Source: Micromonospora inyonensis
GTDB lineage: Bacteria; Actinomycetota; Actinomycetes; Mycobacteriales; Micromonosporaceae
Reading direction: 5' to 3'
DNA: 64,000 nucleotides
Assembly (NCBI RefSeq): GCF_900091415.1
Contig: NZ_FMHU01000001.1
Coordinates: forward strand, 2,232,001 to 2,296,000
This document shows, one piece after another, positions 1 through 8,920 of the stretch (position 1 is its first letter; each line of letters opens with the position of its first letter). The position numbers were made by a program, and so were the translations under genes. The notes below the pieces were generated by a model that saw nothing but the letters and a program-made list of their open reading frames with translations, was not told where the DNA came from and did not search any database.

Positions 1-713
1 GGTATCCATGGCCCCGGCGGGCGGCGCAGCACCCGGTCGGATCGCATCCGGGCCAGGACGCGTACCGGCAGGTCCCGTAGCAGCCAGGCCAGCCGGGCCG
101 CGTCGTAGCCGGCATCCATCACCACCCAGACCGCCGGGTCACCAGGCTGCCAGTGCCCGGCGGTGATCAGTCGGTCCACCACCGCGCGCAGCTGCTCGGC
201 GGTGACCGCGGCCAGCTCGGTGCCCGGGGCCAGCCGGACCGCGTCCAGCGGCGCGGTCCACGAACTGCGCCCGGACTCCAGGGCCACCACAAACGAGTAC
301 GGCCAGCCCGGCACACCGATGTGCTGGTCTTTGCCACGGCCGTAGGTGTGGCACAGGATCCGCTCCGGCACGGTGTGCGCTTCCGGCCGCAGCCAGCAGG
401 TGACATCCACGGCCAGGACGATCCGCCCGTCGGCGGCCCGTGGCATCGGCATCGAGGCCACCACGGTCCGCAACCGTTCCACATCGATCCGACCGGCGCC
501 AAGCGCGTCGTACAACGCGCCGTGACCTCGACGGTGCTCCGCCACCAGGGACAAGGCCGGCAGCGACCGTACCGGCCCGTCCGCGCACAACACCGCGTCG
601 GCCAACTCGAACAGCGCATCAGCTCTGGCGCTCAGACAGCGATGCAGTTCCGTACGGAACGTCGCGAGGTCCCCAACCGCGCTTCCACGCGCGGCGTCAT
701 GCACACTGATCAT
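1..713 (-). CDS. IS701-like transposase, N-terminal part
   Basis: This is the N-terminal ~237 residues of the DDE transposase that is complete at 5307-6794. The ATG at 713 starts MISVHDAARGS, where the complete copy has a Gly for the second Ala. The frame stays open to the window edge. It includes the first catalytic Asp region (LAVDVTCWL) and the second (VVMDAGYDAA). The third acidic residue lies outside the window, so function cannot be judged. Confidence 0.8.
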   Translation of the reverse strand, partial: MISVHDAARGSAVGDLATFRTELHRCLSARADALFELADAVLCADGPVRSLPALSLVAEHRRGHGALYDALGAGRIDVERLRTVVASMPMPRAADGRIVLAVDVTCWLRPEAHTVPERILCHTYGRGKDQHIGVPGWPYSFVVALESGRSSWTAPLDAVRLAPGTELAAVTAEQLRAVVDRLITAGHWQPGDPAVWVVMDAGYDAARLAWLLRDLPVRVLARMRSDRVLRRPPGPWI

Positions 714-825
714 CCCGCAGCCCTTGGTCCTGATCTTCTTCCCTAGACAAGAGGAATGATCGATCAAGGGCTGCGGCCATGATCGCCCGGGGGGCGATGC
801 AACCGACCCCAGGTTAAAGATCAAG
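1..825 (-). mobile_element. IS701-like element, partial (window edge)
   Basis: This is an inverted, nearly identical copy of the complete element at 5195-6802 and is cut by the left end of the window. Its outer terminal repeat reads CAGGTTAAAGATCAAG at 810-825 and is followed by TTAG, which fits the YTAR-type 4-bp target site of the IS701 family. It abuts the end of an IS5-family remnant at 829. With the copy at 5195 it brackets about 4.4 kb of nested mobile DNA in a composite-transposon-like arrangement. Whether its far end is intact cannot be seen. Confidence 0.85.
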
Positions 826-2233
826 TTAGGCCGTGTGTCATAAGTGCCGTTCGAGGCGTCGGAGCCAGATGTCGATCATGCTGATGGGGGCGGTGGCTTC
901 GTACCGCACGGCGAGCCGACCACGTCCAGTGATGCCGTTCGCGCAGCATGCGGATCAGCCTCCACCAGGTGAAGTTGTCCACGGTGCCGAAGGTGTTCTT
1001 CGCGACGGCGTGTCGGAAGTAGTTGGCCCAGCCATGCATGACCATGTTCAAGCTGGTCAGCACGTACTCCAGGTCCTGCTGCGACGTCTTGTGGGTCAGG
1101 GCACGGATCTTCGCCTTCACCGACCGCAAGGGTCGCTGGGCGACGAAGGTGTAGACGTACCACTTACTCGTTCCTCGCTTGCGGCGCCACTGGATGTGAA
1201 ACCCCAGGAAGTCGAACCCTTCACTCATGTGCACGACCCTAGTTTTGGCTGGAGACAGCCGCAGACCGACGGGTCGTAGGACTTGACTGATCTCCTCGCG
1301 CAACACTTCGGCGTCTGGCTCGGTCCCGTGGACCAAGACCACGAAATCGTCCGCGTAGCGGACAATCCGCCAGTTCGGCAATCCCTTGAGGCGTCGTCGC
1401 CTCCGGCGATCCTGAGTCGACATCATCCCGCCCGGCTCCCAGGTCGCATGCATGTGCTCGTCGAGCACCGACAGCGCGATGTTGGCCAGCAGAGGCGAGA
1501 TGATGCCGCCCTGCGGAGTCCCGGTGTGTGTGTCCTGATGTCCACCGAGTTCTGTGAGGACCCCGGCCTTCAGGAACGCTTTCACCAGGGACAGGATCCG
1601 CTTGTCCTTGATCCGCTTTCGGACACGGTCCATCACCGCGACGTGCTCGATCTCGTCGAAGCACGCGTGGATGTCCGCGTCCAGCACCCAGCGGTAACCC
1701 CGGGTCCCGAAGAAGTGGATCTCAGCGACGGCGTCCTGAGCCCGCCGGTTGGGCCGGAACCCGTAAGAGACCGGCTTGAAGTCGGCCTCGAAGATCGGTT
1801 CCAGCACCAGCTTCAACGCGGCCTGAACAACCCGGTCGGCGATCGTGGGAATCCCCAGCCGCCGTACCTTCCCCGACCCACCCGGCTTGGGAATCTTTCT
1901 CTCCCGCACCGGAAGCGGCCGGAACGTGCCCACCTTCAGCTGGGCCCGCAGATCGTCCAGGAACCCCGGAACACCGATCCGCTCTTCGACGTCGGCGACC
2001 GTGAGGCCGTCCACGCCGGCGGTTCGTGCTCCTTGATTGCCGGCGACCCGGTCAAATGCCATGATCAGCGTCGCCGGATCGTGCACGAGGTTGAACAAGT
2101 CGTCGAACCGGCGGCCACAGTCGGCCACCGCCCAACGGTGAAGTTTGGCCTGCATCTCCGATACCCGCCGGGACGGCCCTGACGAGCCCTGTTCCTGCGC
2201 GGCCCCGGTGTTCACCGAGGCATCTTTCGGCAT
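821..2233 (-). pseudogene. ltrA: Group II intron reverse transcriptase/maturase, C-terminally truncated
   Basis: This is an intron-encoded RT. The ATG at 2233 follows a GGGAGGAGG ribosome site and starts MPKDASVNTG. RT blocks are clear: GVDGLTV, RKIPKPGGSGKVRRLGIP, the GFRPNR region, DADIHACFDEI with the first catalytic Asp, TPQGGIISPLLANI, and the active-site box VRYADDFVVLV. The thumb/maturase part begins (GWANYFRHAV) but ends after LRERHHW. The remaining ~32 codons are out-of-frame IS5 sequence, ending in a stop formed within the IS701 terminal repeat. The polymerase domain looks complete, but the maturase end and any endonuclease domain are lost, so splicing help is unlikely. Confidence 0.85.
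829..916 (-). mobile_element. IS5-family remnant, 3' end of element
   Basis: This 88-bp remnant carries the terminal inverted repeat GGCCGTGTGTCATAAGTGCC at 829-848 and the last codons of the transposase. It matches the end of the intact copy at 2603-3658 with one visible substitution. Homology stops abruptly at 916, where group II intron ORF sequence begins. Together with 3879-4057, in the same orientation, it appears to be one old IS copy that lost about 790 bp of its interior. TA at 827-828 is the presumed target duplication. Confidence 0.85.
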
Positions 2234-2602
2234 TACAGCCTCCTCCCTTCGCAAATCCGCTGCCGCCCTTCCCCATGCACCGGGCTCTCCCCGGCTCGGA
2301 GTACTACGGCGGCTCCGCCCCGCTCGCCCCGTTCGGCAGTCGGTGTGCCTATCCCGGACAGTGAGCTGGCCGCCCACTCGTCCAGGAGCCGCAGACGGCG
2401 GTTCCCGTGTTCACTGTGATTCGCTCGGCGAAGTAGGAGCCCGGCTGTGTCCCAGCGGCATCGCCACGAGTACGCCGCAGACCTTCCCCGTGGCCTCCCG
2501 GGCAACCGCAATAAGAAACCCAAGGGTTCCGGCCACCACACGGGCAGCCGTGCGCACCGCACCCGACCCATATCCACCAGGTTGGAGTCGGTGACCGAGT
2601 TA

Positions 2603-3658
2603 GGCCGTGTGTCATAAGTGCCGTTCGAGGCGTCGGAGCCAGATGTCGATCATGCTGATGGTGGCGGTGGCTTCGTACCGCACGGCGAGCTTGTCGTATC
2701 GGGTGGCCACGGCACGGTGCTGTTTGAGCAGGTTGATGCCGCACTCCACGGCGTGACGCTGCCGGTATGCGCTGGGGTCGAAGGCGGGTGGACGGCCACC
2801 CGCCGAGCCCTTCTTGCGTCGGTTCGCGGCCTGGTCGGCCTTGACCGGGATGACGCAGCCGATGCCGCGCCGGCGCAGGTAGCTCCGGTTGGCCTTGCTG
2901 CTGTACGCCTTGTCGGCCAGGACCCGGTCCGGCCGGCACCGGGGTCGGCCGACGCCGAGGCGAGGCACCCGGATGCGGTGCAGCACCGTGGTGAACTGCG
3001 GGCTGTCGCCGCGCTGCCCACCGGTGATGACGAACGCCAGCACCATGCGGCCCTGCTCGCAGGCCAGGTGCAGCTTCGTCGTCAGACCGCCACGCGAGCG
3101 GCCCAGCGCGTGATCGGCCGGCTCGACGGCGTCACTGCCGCCCGGCGGCTCGACCTGCGTGTGACTGTCCCGGCGGGCACCGGCGGCGTGCTGATGCGCC
3201 CGGGCGATCGTGGAGTCCACGCTCACGTCCCAGGTGATCAACCCGAGCGCGTCGGCCCTACCCTGCAACCCGGCCAGGATCCGCGCCCACACACCGGCCC
3301 GCTGCCAGCGCCGGTACAGCCCGTACACCGTGCGCCAGTGCCCGTAGCAGTCCGGCACGTCCCGCCACGGCGCACCCGTGCGGACCCGCCACCTGATCCC
3401 GTCAATGAGCTGCCGCTTGCTCCACTTCGGCGGTCGACCTGCCTTCTTCGGTCTGGGCAGCAGCGGCTCCAACACCGCAAACTGCGCGTCAGTCAGGTCG
3501 TGCCGCCTCGTCACCGCTACGCTGGCCACGAGGTCTCCGTGCAGATGGTTGTCTTGGTCGATAACCCATCTACCGGAGACCTCACCGCGTATCGATCACC
3601 GACACGCCCAGCCGATCTACCTCACAGCCAGGATCACGGGCACTTATGACACACGGCC
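2603..3658 (-). mobile_element. IS5-family (IS427-like group) element, copy A
   Basis: This intact 1056-bp element has inverted ends GGCCGTGTGTCATAAGTGCC (2603-2622) and its complement at the right, and is flanked by TA at 2601-2602 and 3659-3660. It is almost identical to the copy at 20357-21412, which indicates recent activity. It is inserted in the 5' structured part of the group II intron, on the same strand as the intron. Confidence 0.92.
2612..3529 (-). CDS. IS5-family transposase (copy A)
   Basis: This 305-residue DDE transposase has an N-terminal DUF4096-like region ([29 protein letters not shown]) followed by the catalytic core: the first Asp in [16 protein letters not shown], the second in [10 protein letters not shown] and the Glu in [16 protein letters not shown]. 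The length is normal for the IS427 group. The gene fills nearly the whole element and starts at GTG on the minus strand. Copy B differs by at least one residue (Leu versus Val near GLITWD). Confidence 0.93.
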   Translation of the reverse strand: MASVAVTRRHDLTDAQFAVLEPLLPRPKKAGRPPKWSKRQLIDGIRWRVRTGAPWRDVPDCYGHWRTVYGLYRRWQRAGVWARILAGLQGRADALGLITWDVSVDSTIARAHQHAAGARRDSHTQVEPPGGSDAVEPADHALGRSRGGLTTKLHLACEQGRMVLAFVITGGQRGDSPQFTTVLHRIRVPRLGVGRPRCRPDRVLADKAYSSKANRSYLRRRGIGCVIPVKADQAANRRKKGSAGGRPPAFDPSAYRQRHAVECGINLLKQHRAVATRYDKLAVRYEATATISMIDIWLRRLERHL

Positions 3659-3878
3659 TAGGACGTAACAACGCCGGTTCCTCTCGTACTCCTCTCCACC
3701 ACGCTTACCGAACCCGCACCATCTGGCAGTACTGGCACGTCCCGGCGTTGTCAGGGCTGCTCCCACCCTCCCCGGCACCACCCGGATCAGGCTGCCCTCA
3801 GCTCCACCGCCCTGCTGCGACAGGGACAGCGATGAAGGACTTCCACCTCCACTCGAATCAACAGCGCCTCACGGCGCA

Positions 3879-4057
3879 AACTGCGCGTCAGTCAGGTCGT
3901 GCCGCCTCGTCACCGCTACGCTGGCCACGAGGTCTCCGTGCAGATGGTTGTCTTGGTCGATAACCCATCTACCGGAGACCTCACCGCGTATCGATCACCG
4001 ACACGCCCAGCCGATCTACCTCACAGCCAGGACCACGGGCACTTATGACACACGGCC
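3879..4057 (-). mobile_element. IS5-family remnant, 5' end of element
   Basis: This 179-bp stretch repeats the right-hand end of copy A (from GCAAACTGCGCG to the terminal repeat) and ends in GGCACTTATGACACACGGCC. Inward it stops where the group II intron leader begins. With 829-916 it represents the two surviving ends of the IS copy that the intron entered. The TA at 4058-4059 also serves as the target dinucleotide of the adjacent IS630 element. Confidence 0.85.
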
Positions 4058-4059
4058 TA

Positions 4060-5191
4060 GTGTGCTGAGTCGTTAATTCGTTGGTAGATTGCGGGTATGG
4101 GTGATGGCCGTGGTCCGAAGCTGGCGCCGCTGGAGTTGACCGCCGAGGAGCGGGAGGCGCTACGAGGGCTGGCTCGGCGGCCGAAGACGACGCAGGCGCT
4201 GGCGGTGCGGGCGCGGATCGTCCTCGCCTGCGCGGAAGGCCTGTCCAACAGCGAGGTGTCTCGCCGGCTTGGGGTGTCGCTGCCGACGGTCGGCAAGTGG
4301 CGTAAGCGGTTCGTGGCCGATCGGGTGGACGGGCTGCGCGACGAGCCGCGACCGGGCGCGCCACGGAAGATCGGCGACGCCCAGGTCGAGGCCGTGATCA
4401 CGAAGACGCTCGAGGAGCTGCCGCCCGATCAGGACAGTCATTGGTCGACGCGGTCGATGGCCACGGCGGTGGGGCTGAACCAGACCGCGGTCTCGCGGAT
4501 CTGGCGGGCGTTCGGCCTCAAACCGCACCAGGTCCAGAGTTGGAAGCTGTCGACCGACCCGCTGTTCATCGACAAGGTCCGCGACATCGTCGGGCTGTAC
4601 CTGGACCCGCCGGAGGCCGCCATGGTCCTCGCCGTGGACGAGAAATCGCAGATCCAGGCCCTGGATCGGACCGCGCCGATGCTGCCGATGCTGCCCGGTG
4701 TCCCCGGCCGGGTGACCCACGACTACGTCCGCCACGGCACCACCAGCCTGTTCGCCGCCCTCGACGTGGCCACCGGCAAGGTCATCGGCCAAACCCAACG
4801 CAAACACCGCCACCAGGAGTTCCTGCGCTTCCTGCGCACCATCGACCGGGCAACCCCGCCCGACCTGGAGCTGCATCTCGTGCTGGACAACTACGCCACC
4901 CACAAGACGCCCGCCATCGGGCAGTGGCTACTCAAGCACCCCCGGTTCCACCTGCACTTCACCCCGACCTACTCGTCCTGGCTCAACCTCGTCGAGCGCT
5001 GGTTCGCCGAGCTAACCAACCGCAAACTCCGCCGATCGACCCACCGCAGTATCGCCGCACTGGAAGCCGACGTCACCGCCTGGATCGAGGCGTGGAACGC
5101 CGACCCGAAACCGTTCGTGTGGACCAAGACGGCAGACAACATCCTCGAAACGATCGCCGCATATTGCCAACGAATTAACGACTCAGCACAC
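4060..5191 (+). mobile_element. IS630-family element
   Basis: This complete 1132-bp element has perfect 25-bp terminal inverted repeats beginning GTGTGCTGAGTCGTT (4060-4084 and 5167-5191). It is flanked by TA on both sides (4058-4059 and 5192-5193), the standard IS630 target. The stop codon of its gene is completed by the flanking TA. It sits exactly between the IS5 remnant and the right IS701 element. Confidence 0.95.
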
Positions 5192-5194
5192 TAG
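4097..5194 (+). CDS. IS630-family transposase
   Basis: This 365-residue protein has an N-terminal helix-turn-helix (NSEVSRRLGVSLPTVGKWRKRF), a second helical linker domain, and an RNase H-like DDE core: VLAVDEKSQIQA (first Asp), LVLDNYATHKT (second Asp) and SWLNLVERWFAEL (Glu). It appears full length and uninterrupted, so it is probably functional. The last codons lie in the right terminal repeat. It acts by cut-and-paste at TA dinucleotides, as known for the family. Confidence 0.95.
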   Translation: MGDGRGPKLAPLELTAEEREALRGLARRPKTTQALAVRARIVLACAEGLSNSEVSRRLGVSLPTVGKWRKRFVADRVDGLRDEPRPGAPRKIGDAQVEAVITKTLEELPPDQDSHWSTRSMATAVGLNQTAVSRIWRAFGLKPHQVQSWKLSTDPLFIDKVRDIVGLYLDPPEAAMVLAVDEKSQIQALDRTAPMLPMLPGVPGRVTHDYVRHGTTSLFAALDVATGKVIGQTQRKHRHQEFLRFLRTIDRATPPDLELHLVLDNYATHKTPAIGQWLLKHPRFHLHFTPTYSSWLNLVERWFAELTNRKLRRSTHRSIAALEADVTAWIEAWNADPKPFVWTKTADNILETIAAYCQRINDSAH

Positions 5195-6802
5195 CTTGAT
5201 CTTTAACCTGGGGTCGGTTGCATCGCCCCCCGGGCGATCATGGCCGCAGCCCTTGATCGATCATTCCTCTTGTCTGGGGAAGAAGATCGGGACCAAGGGC
5301 TGCGGGATGATCAGTGTGCATGACGCCGGGCGTGGAAGCGCGGTTGGGGACCTCGCGACGTTCCGTACGGAACTGCATCGCTGTCTGAGCGCCAGAGCTG
5401 ATGCGCTGTTCGAGTTGGCCGACGCGGTGTTGTGCGCGGACGGGCCGGTACGGTCGCTGCCGGCCTTGTCCCTGGTGGCGGAGCACCGTCGAGGTCACGG
5501 CGCGTTGTACGACGCGCTTGGCGCCGGTCGGATCGATGTGGAACGGTTGCGGACCGTGGTGGCCTCGATGCCGATGCCACGGGCCGCCGACGGGCGGATC
5601 GTCCTGGCCGTGGATGTCACCTGCTGGCTGCGGCCGGAAGCGCACACCGTGCCGGAGCGGATCCTGTGCCACACCTACGGCCGTGGCAAAGACCAGCACA
5701 TCGGTGTGCCGGGCTGGCCGTACTCGTTTGTGGTGGCCCTGGAGTCCGGGCGCAGTTCGTGGACCGCGCCGCTGGACGCGGTCCGGCTGGCCCCGGGCAC
5801 CGAGCTGGCCGCGGTCACCGCCGAGCAGCTGCGCGCGGTGGTGGACCGACTGATCACCGCCGGGCACTGGCAGCCTGGTGACCCGGCGGTCTGGGTGGTG
5901 ATGGATGCCGGCTACGACGCGGCCCGGCTGGCCTGGCTGCTACGGGACCTGCCGGTACGCGTCCTGGCCCGGATGCGATCCGACCGGGTGCTGCGCCGCC
6001 CGCCGGGGCCATGGATACCGGGCCCCAAGTGCGGTCGGCCACCACGGCATGGCAGCGAGTTCATCTTCGGCGACCCGGCCAGCTGGGGCACCCCGGACGT
6101 CACCACCGTGACCGAGACCCGCCTCTACGGCACCGCGACCGCCCGTGCCTGGCACCGGCTGCACCCCAGGCTGACCCGCCGCGCCGCCTGGGCCGACTGC
6201 CCTGAGCTGCCCATCCTGGAAGGCACCCTCATCCGCCTGGACGTGCAACGGCTGCCCTCCGGCGCGACCGCGAAGCCGGTCTGGCTGTGGTGGTTCACCG
6301 GCCTCGGCCACCAGTCCGGCGGCGACAACCCCGACCCGACCATGATCGACCTGCTGTGGCAGGCGTTCCTACGCCGTTTCGACATCGAACACACCTTCCG
6401 GCTGCTCAAGCAGACCCTCGGCTGGTGCGTGCCGAAACTGCGCGACCCGCACGCCGCCGACCGCTGGACCTGGCTGATCATCGCCGCCTACACCCAGCTA
6501 CGGCTAGCCCGCCCCCTCGCCTCCGACCTGCGTCGCCCCTGGGAACGACCAGCCCCACCCGAACGGCTCACCCCCGCCCGGGTCCGCCGCGGATTTCGGC
6601 ACCTGCGCGCCAACAGCCCCTGTCCCGCCGGTGCACCGAAACCCACCCGACCAGGACCCGGCCGCCCACCCGGACGACCCAACCGCCATCCCACCCGCCG
6701 CTACGACGTCCACATCGCCACCAGCAACGCGACCAGGAAGACAACCTCTTCGAAGAAGAAATCGGCCAATCCCCGGCCGCGCCGCACAGGTTAAAGATCA
6801 AG
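5195..6802 (+). mobile_element. IS701-like element, complete copy
   Basis: This 1608-bp element has inverted ends CTTGATCTTTAACCTG (5195-5210) and CAGGTTAAAGATCAAG (6787-6802). A CTAG direct duplication flanks it at 5191-5194 and 6803-6806, matching the YTAR site preference of IS701. The left CTAG was formed from the TA duplication of the neighbouring IS630, so this insertion is the younger of the two. The inverted partner copy is at 1-825. Confidence 0.92.
5307..6794 (+). CDS. IS701-like transposase
   Basis: This 495-residue DDE transposase starts at ATG 5307, giving MISVHDAGRGS; an upstream in-frame start at 5196 lies inside the terminal repeat and is unlikely. Acidic motifs are in LAVDVTCWLRPEAHTV, VVMDAGYDAARLAWLL and RFDIEHTFRLLKQTLGW, in the D-D-E order of the IS701/DDE_5 type. 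The C-terminal ~60 residues are Arg/Pro/Thr-rich and basic, as is common in actinobacterial members. The gene is intact and likely the source of transposase for both copies. Confidence 0.9.
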   Translation: MISVHDAGRGSAVGDLATFRTELHRCLSARADALFELADAVLCADGPVRSLPALSLVAEHRRGHGALYDALGAGRIDVERLRTVVASMPMPRAADGRIVLAVDVTCWLRPEAHTVPERILCHTYGRGKDQHIGVPGWPYSFVVALESGRSSWTAPLDAVRLAPGTELAAVTAEQLRAVVDRLITAGHWQPGDPAVWVVMDAGYDAARLAWLLRDLPVRVLARMRSDRVLRRPPGPWIPGPKCGRPPRHGSEFIFGDPASWGTPDVTTVTETRLYGTATARAWHRLHPRLTRRAAWADCPELPILEGTLIRLDVQRLPSGATAKPVWLWWFTGLGHQSGGDNPDPTMIDLLWQAFLRRFDIEHTFRLLKQTLGWCVPKLRDPHAADRWTWLIIAAYTQLRLARPLASDLRRPWERPAPPERLTPARVRRGFRHLRANSPCPAGAPKPTRPGPGRPPGRPNRHPTRRYDVHIATSNATRKTTSSKKKSANPRPRRTG

Positions 6803-6809
6803 CTAGTCG

Positions 6810-7370
6810 TCACTCGCGGGTCAGCCCCGGTGGCAGCGAGTCCTCGTCGGGTTGGACCCGGCGTGCGTTGGCCACGGGGTCGCGTTCGAGGGTGTGGATC
6901 AGTGGTGCCGGGCCGCCGACGCAGGTCCAGGTGTCGTCCCAGAGTGCGGAGACCAGCCATGAGCGGTCCGTAGGGAAGAACAGGTCGGGTAGCGCTCCGT
7001 GAGGGTGGCGCATGTGACCGCCGGTGCGCCAGGTGAGGGCTTGCTGGGGGCCGGCCTCGACCAGCACGTACGGCCAGTTCCAGTTGAGCGACACCCTCGG
7101 GGCGTCGGGGAAGACGACGTCGTGGGCGCCGGTGTCGAGGTAAGCCACCCACCATGGCTGGTCGGGAGTGTACATGCTGAGGTCCTCGATCAGGACGTTC
7201 TCGTAGGCGGCGGCGGTGACGTCGTCGGCCTGGTACGTGGTGGCGTAGGCGTCGAAGATCGGAGGGATGGCGGTGGTGACCGAGACGCCGGCAGTGGTGT
7301 GACCAGCGATCCAACTCACGTCGGCGGCAGCGCCGATGCGCCAACTCCGCCCGTCCTTGCTGACCTGCAC
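6810..7370 (-). CDS. Conserved-looking hypothetical protein
   Basis: A ~186-residue acidic protein is read from GTG 7370 (MQVSKDGRSWRIG). I do not recognise the family. It is rich in Trp, Tyr and Asp (PWWVAYLDTGAHDVVFPD, NWNWPYVLVEAGPQQALTW), with no signal peptide, membrane segment or Cys motif, so it looks like a soluble globular domain. It ends 4 bp from the CTAG duplication of the IS701 element, which did not truncate it. The frame stays open upstream into the IS110 region, but composition there is not protein-like, so the GTG start is preferred. Confidence 0.55.
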   Translation of the reverse strand: MQVSKDGRSWRIGAAADVSWIAGHTTAGVSVTTAIPPIFDAYATTYQADDVTAAAYENVLIEDLSMYTPDQPWWVAYLDTGAHDVVFPDAPRVSLNWNWPYVLVEAGPQQALTWRTGGHMRHPHGALPDLFFPTDRSWLVSALWDDTWTCVGGPAPLIHTLERDPVANARRVQPDEDSLPPGLTRE

Positions 7371-7904
7371 ACCACTATTCAAGCGGCTGCAGCGACGGTT
7401 GGCGTGGGAATCAGGCTGGTCGCAGAACGGCCGGCGGCCGTTATGGGCAGTCACACCGCAGACTTTCCCCGCGCTCGATGGAAGGGCTGATGCTCTACGG
7501 GGTCTCGCACATCGTGTCCGAGGTGTCTGCCGGCGACGGCGGCAGGCTGGCGCTGCCGTGCCCGTAGGGCCGGGAGTGGGGATGGCTCTGTGTGTTCCGC
7601 CGTGCCTGTGGCTGACGATCGAGGTGCCCCCCGCTCCCGCCTTGTGGGTGGGCTGGTTGAACGGGCGCGGCACCGGTAGCCGTAGACCCTGTTGCCCGGG
7701 AAGCGGTGGGTATGGCTGCGTGTGTTTCGCCGAACTTTGTTGGCTGACGGTAGGAGATGCCACCCGCCGCTTCGTCGTCTGTGAATCCGGTAGACCGCTG
7801 ATGGAGACCCGCGACCTGATCGCATCGCTAGAAGGTGCCGGCAATCCCGAACCCGCAGACGAGGGCCATCCGAGAGAACCGATCAACGACGGAGAGGCGA
7901 GACG
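7371..7904 (+). other. Non-coding leader upstream of IS110-type transposase, with imperfect repeat
   Basis: There is no convincing gene in these 534 bp. Two related segments, about 7564-7640 and 7684-7770, share GTGTGTTYCGCCG followed by TGGCTGACG and a GRGRTGCC-like motif. In the IS110 group the non-coding end upstream of the transposase encodes the bridge RNA, so this stretch is the natural place for it, possibly duplicated. The IS left boundary could not be defined. A GGAGAGG ribosome site precedes the GTG at 7905. Confidence 0.4.
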
Positions 7905-8920
7905 GTGGGGACGCTGTGGATCGGCGTGGACATCGGCAAGACCCACCACCACGTGGCCGCCGTCGACGGTGACGGCCGGCTCGTCTACTCCCGTCGCGTC
8001 GCCAACGACGAAGCCTCTCTGCTCGCCGTCATGGCCGAGGTCTCGACACACGGCCGTCCTGTCTGCTGGGCGGTGGACGTCACTACCGGCCTGTCCGCGC
8101 TGCTGCTGACCCTGCTGTGGCGGCGGCAGGTCTCCGACCGGCTCCTCGCCGAACTCACCGTCCTGACCGGCTACCGCGCTGACCTCGTCGGGCAGCGCGT
8201 CGCCACCCTGTTCCGCCTCCAGGAGCTGCTCACCGGGATCAGCCCCGCGCTCGAACGGGCCGTGGACCTGAACCGGAAGGGCCCGATGATGGTGCTCGCC
8301 TGCTGGCAGACCCCGGCGGCGATCCGGCACGTCGGCGTCGACCGGATCACCGCCCTGCTCCGGCGCGGCCATGTCAAGAACGCCGTCCAGGTCGCCGAGG
8401 CGATGGTCGCCGCAGCGCGGCAGCAGACCGTCACGCTGCCAGGCCAACGCGCCGCCGCCGTGGTGGTCGGGCAGATGGCCACCGAGATCCTCGCTCTCGA
8501 GCAGCGCATCGCCGCCGTCGACGACCTCATCGCCGAGCAGCTCGACCAGCACCCTCTGGCGCCGATCGTCGGGAGTCTGCCCGGCATGGGCCCCCTGCTC
8601 ACCGCCGAACTGCTTGTCCACACCGCCGGTATGACCGAATACGACAGCCCGGCGAAACTCGCCGCCCACGCCGGCCTGGCACCGATTTCCCGCGACTCCG
8701 GAACGGTTTCCGGTAACCATCGCCAGCCCCGCCGCTACCACCGCAGGCTGCGACACATCCTGTGGATGGCCGCCTTCACCGCCGTCCGGGAATGCCCCAC
8801 CTCCCGCGCCTACTACGAGAAGAAACGCGCCGAAGGCAAACACCACCGCCAAGCCATGCTCGCCCTCGCCCGACGACGCGTCGACGTCCTCTGGGCACTC
8901 GTACGGGACCGCAAGACATT

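Larger units (their letters stand above)
917..3880 (-). mobile_element. Group II intron, 3'-truncated and interrupted by an IS
   Basis: Read on the minus strand, the intron starts near 3880 inside the transposase gene of an IS5-family copy, runs to 3659, is interrupted by the intact IS5 copy at 2603-3658 (TA duplication), and resumes at 2602 into a maturase/RT gene. The 5' part has the character of a group II ribozyme leader, ending in a GAGAGCCCGGTGCATGGGG stretch shortly before the RT start. The 3' part is missing: the RT frame jumps straight into IS sequence at 916, so the maturase C-terminus and ribozyme domains V and VI are absent. It cannot splice or retrohome by itself. The exact 5' boundary is uncertain by a few bases because a consensus GUGCG start is not seen. 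Confidence 0.7.

Noticed and set aside
821..916. C-terminal 32 residues of the intron RT
   Set aside because: They are encoded by IS5 sequence out of frame with the transposase, and so are not part of the native maturase.
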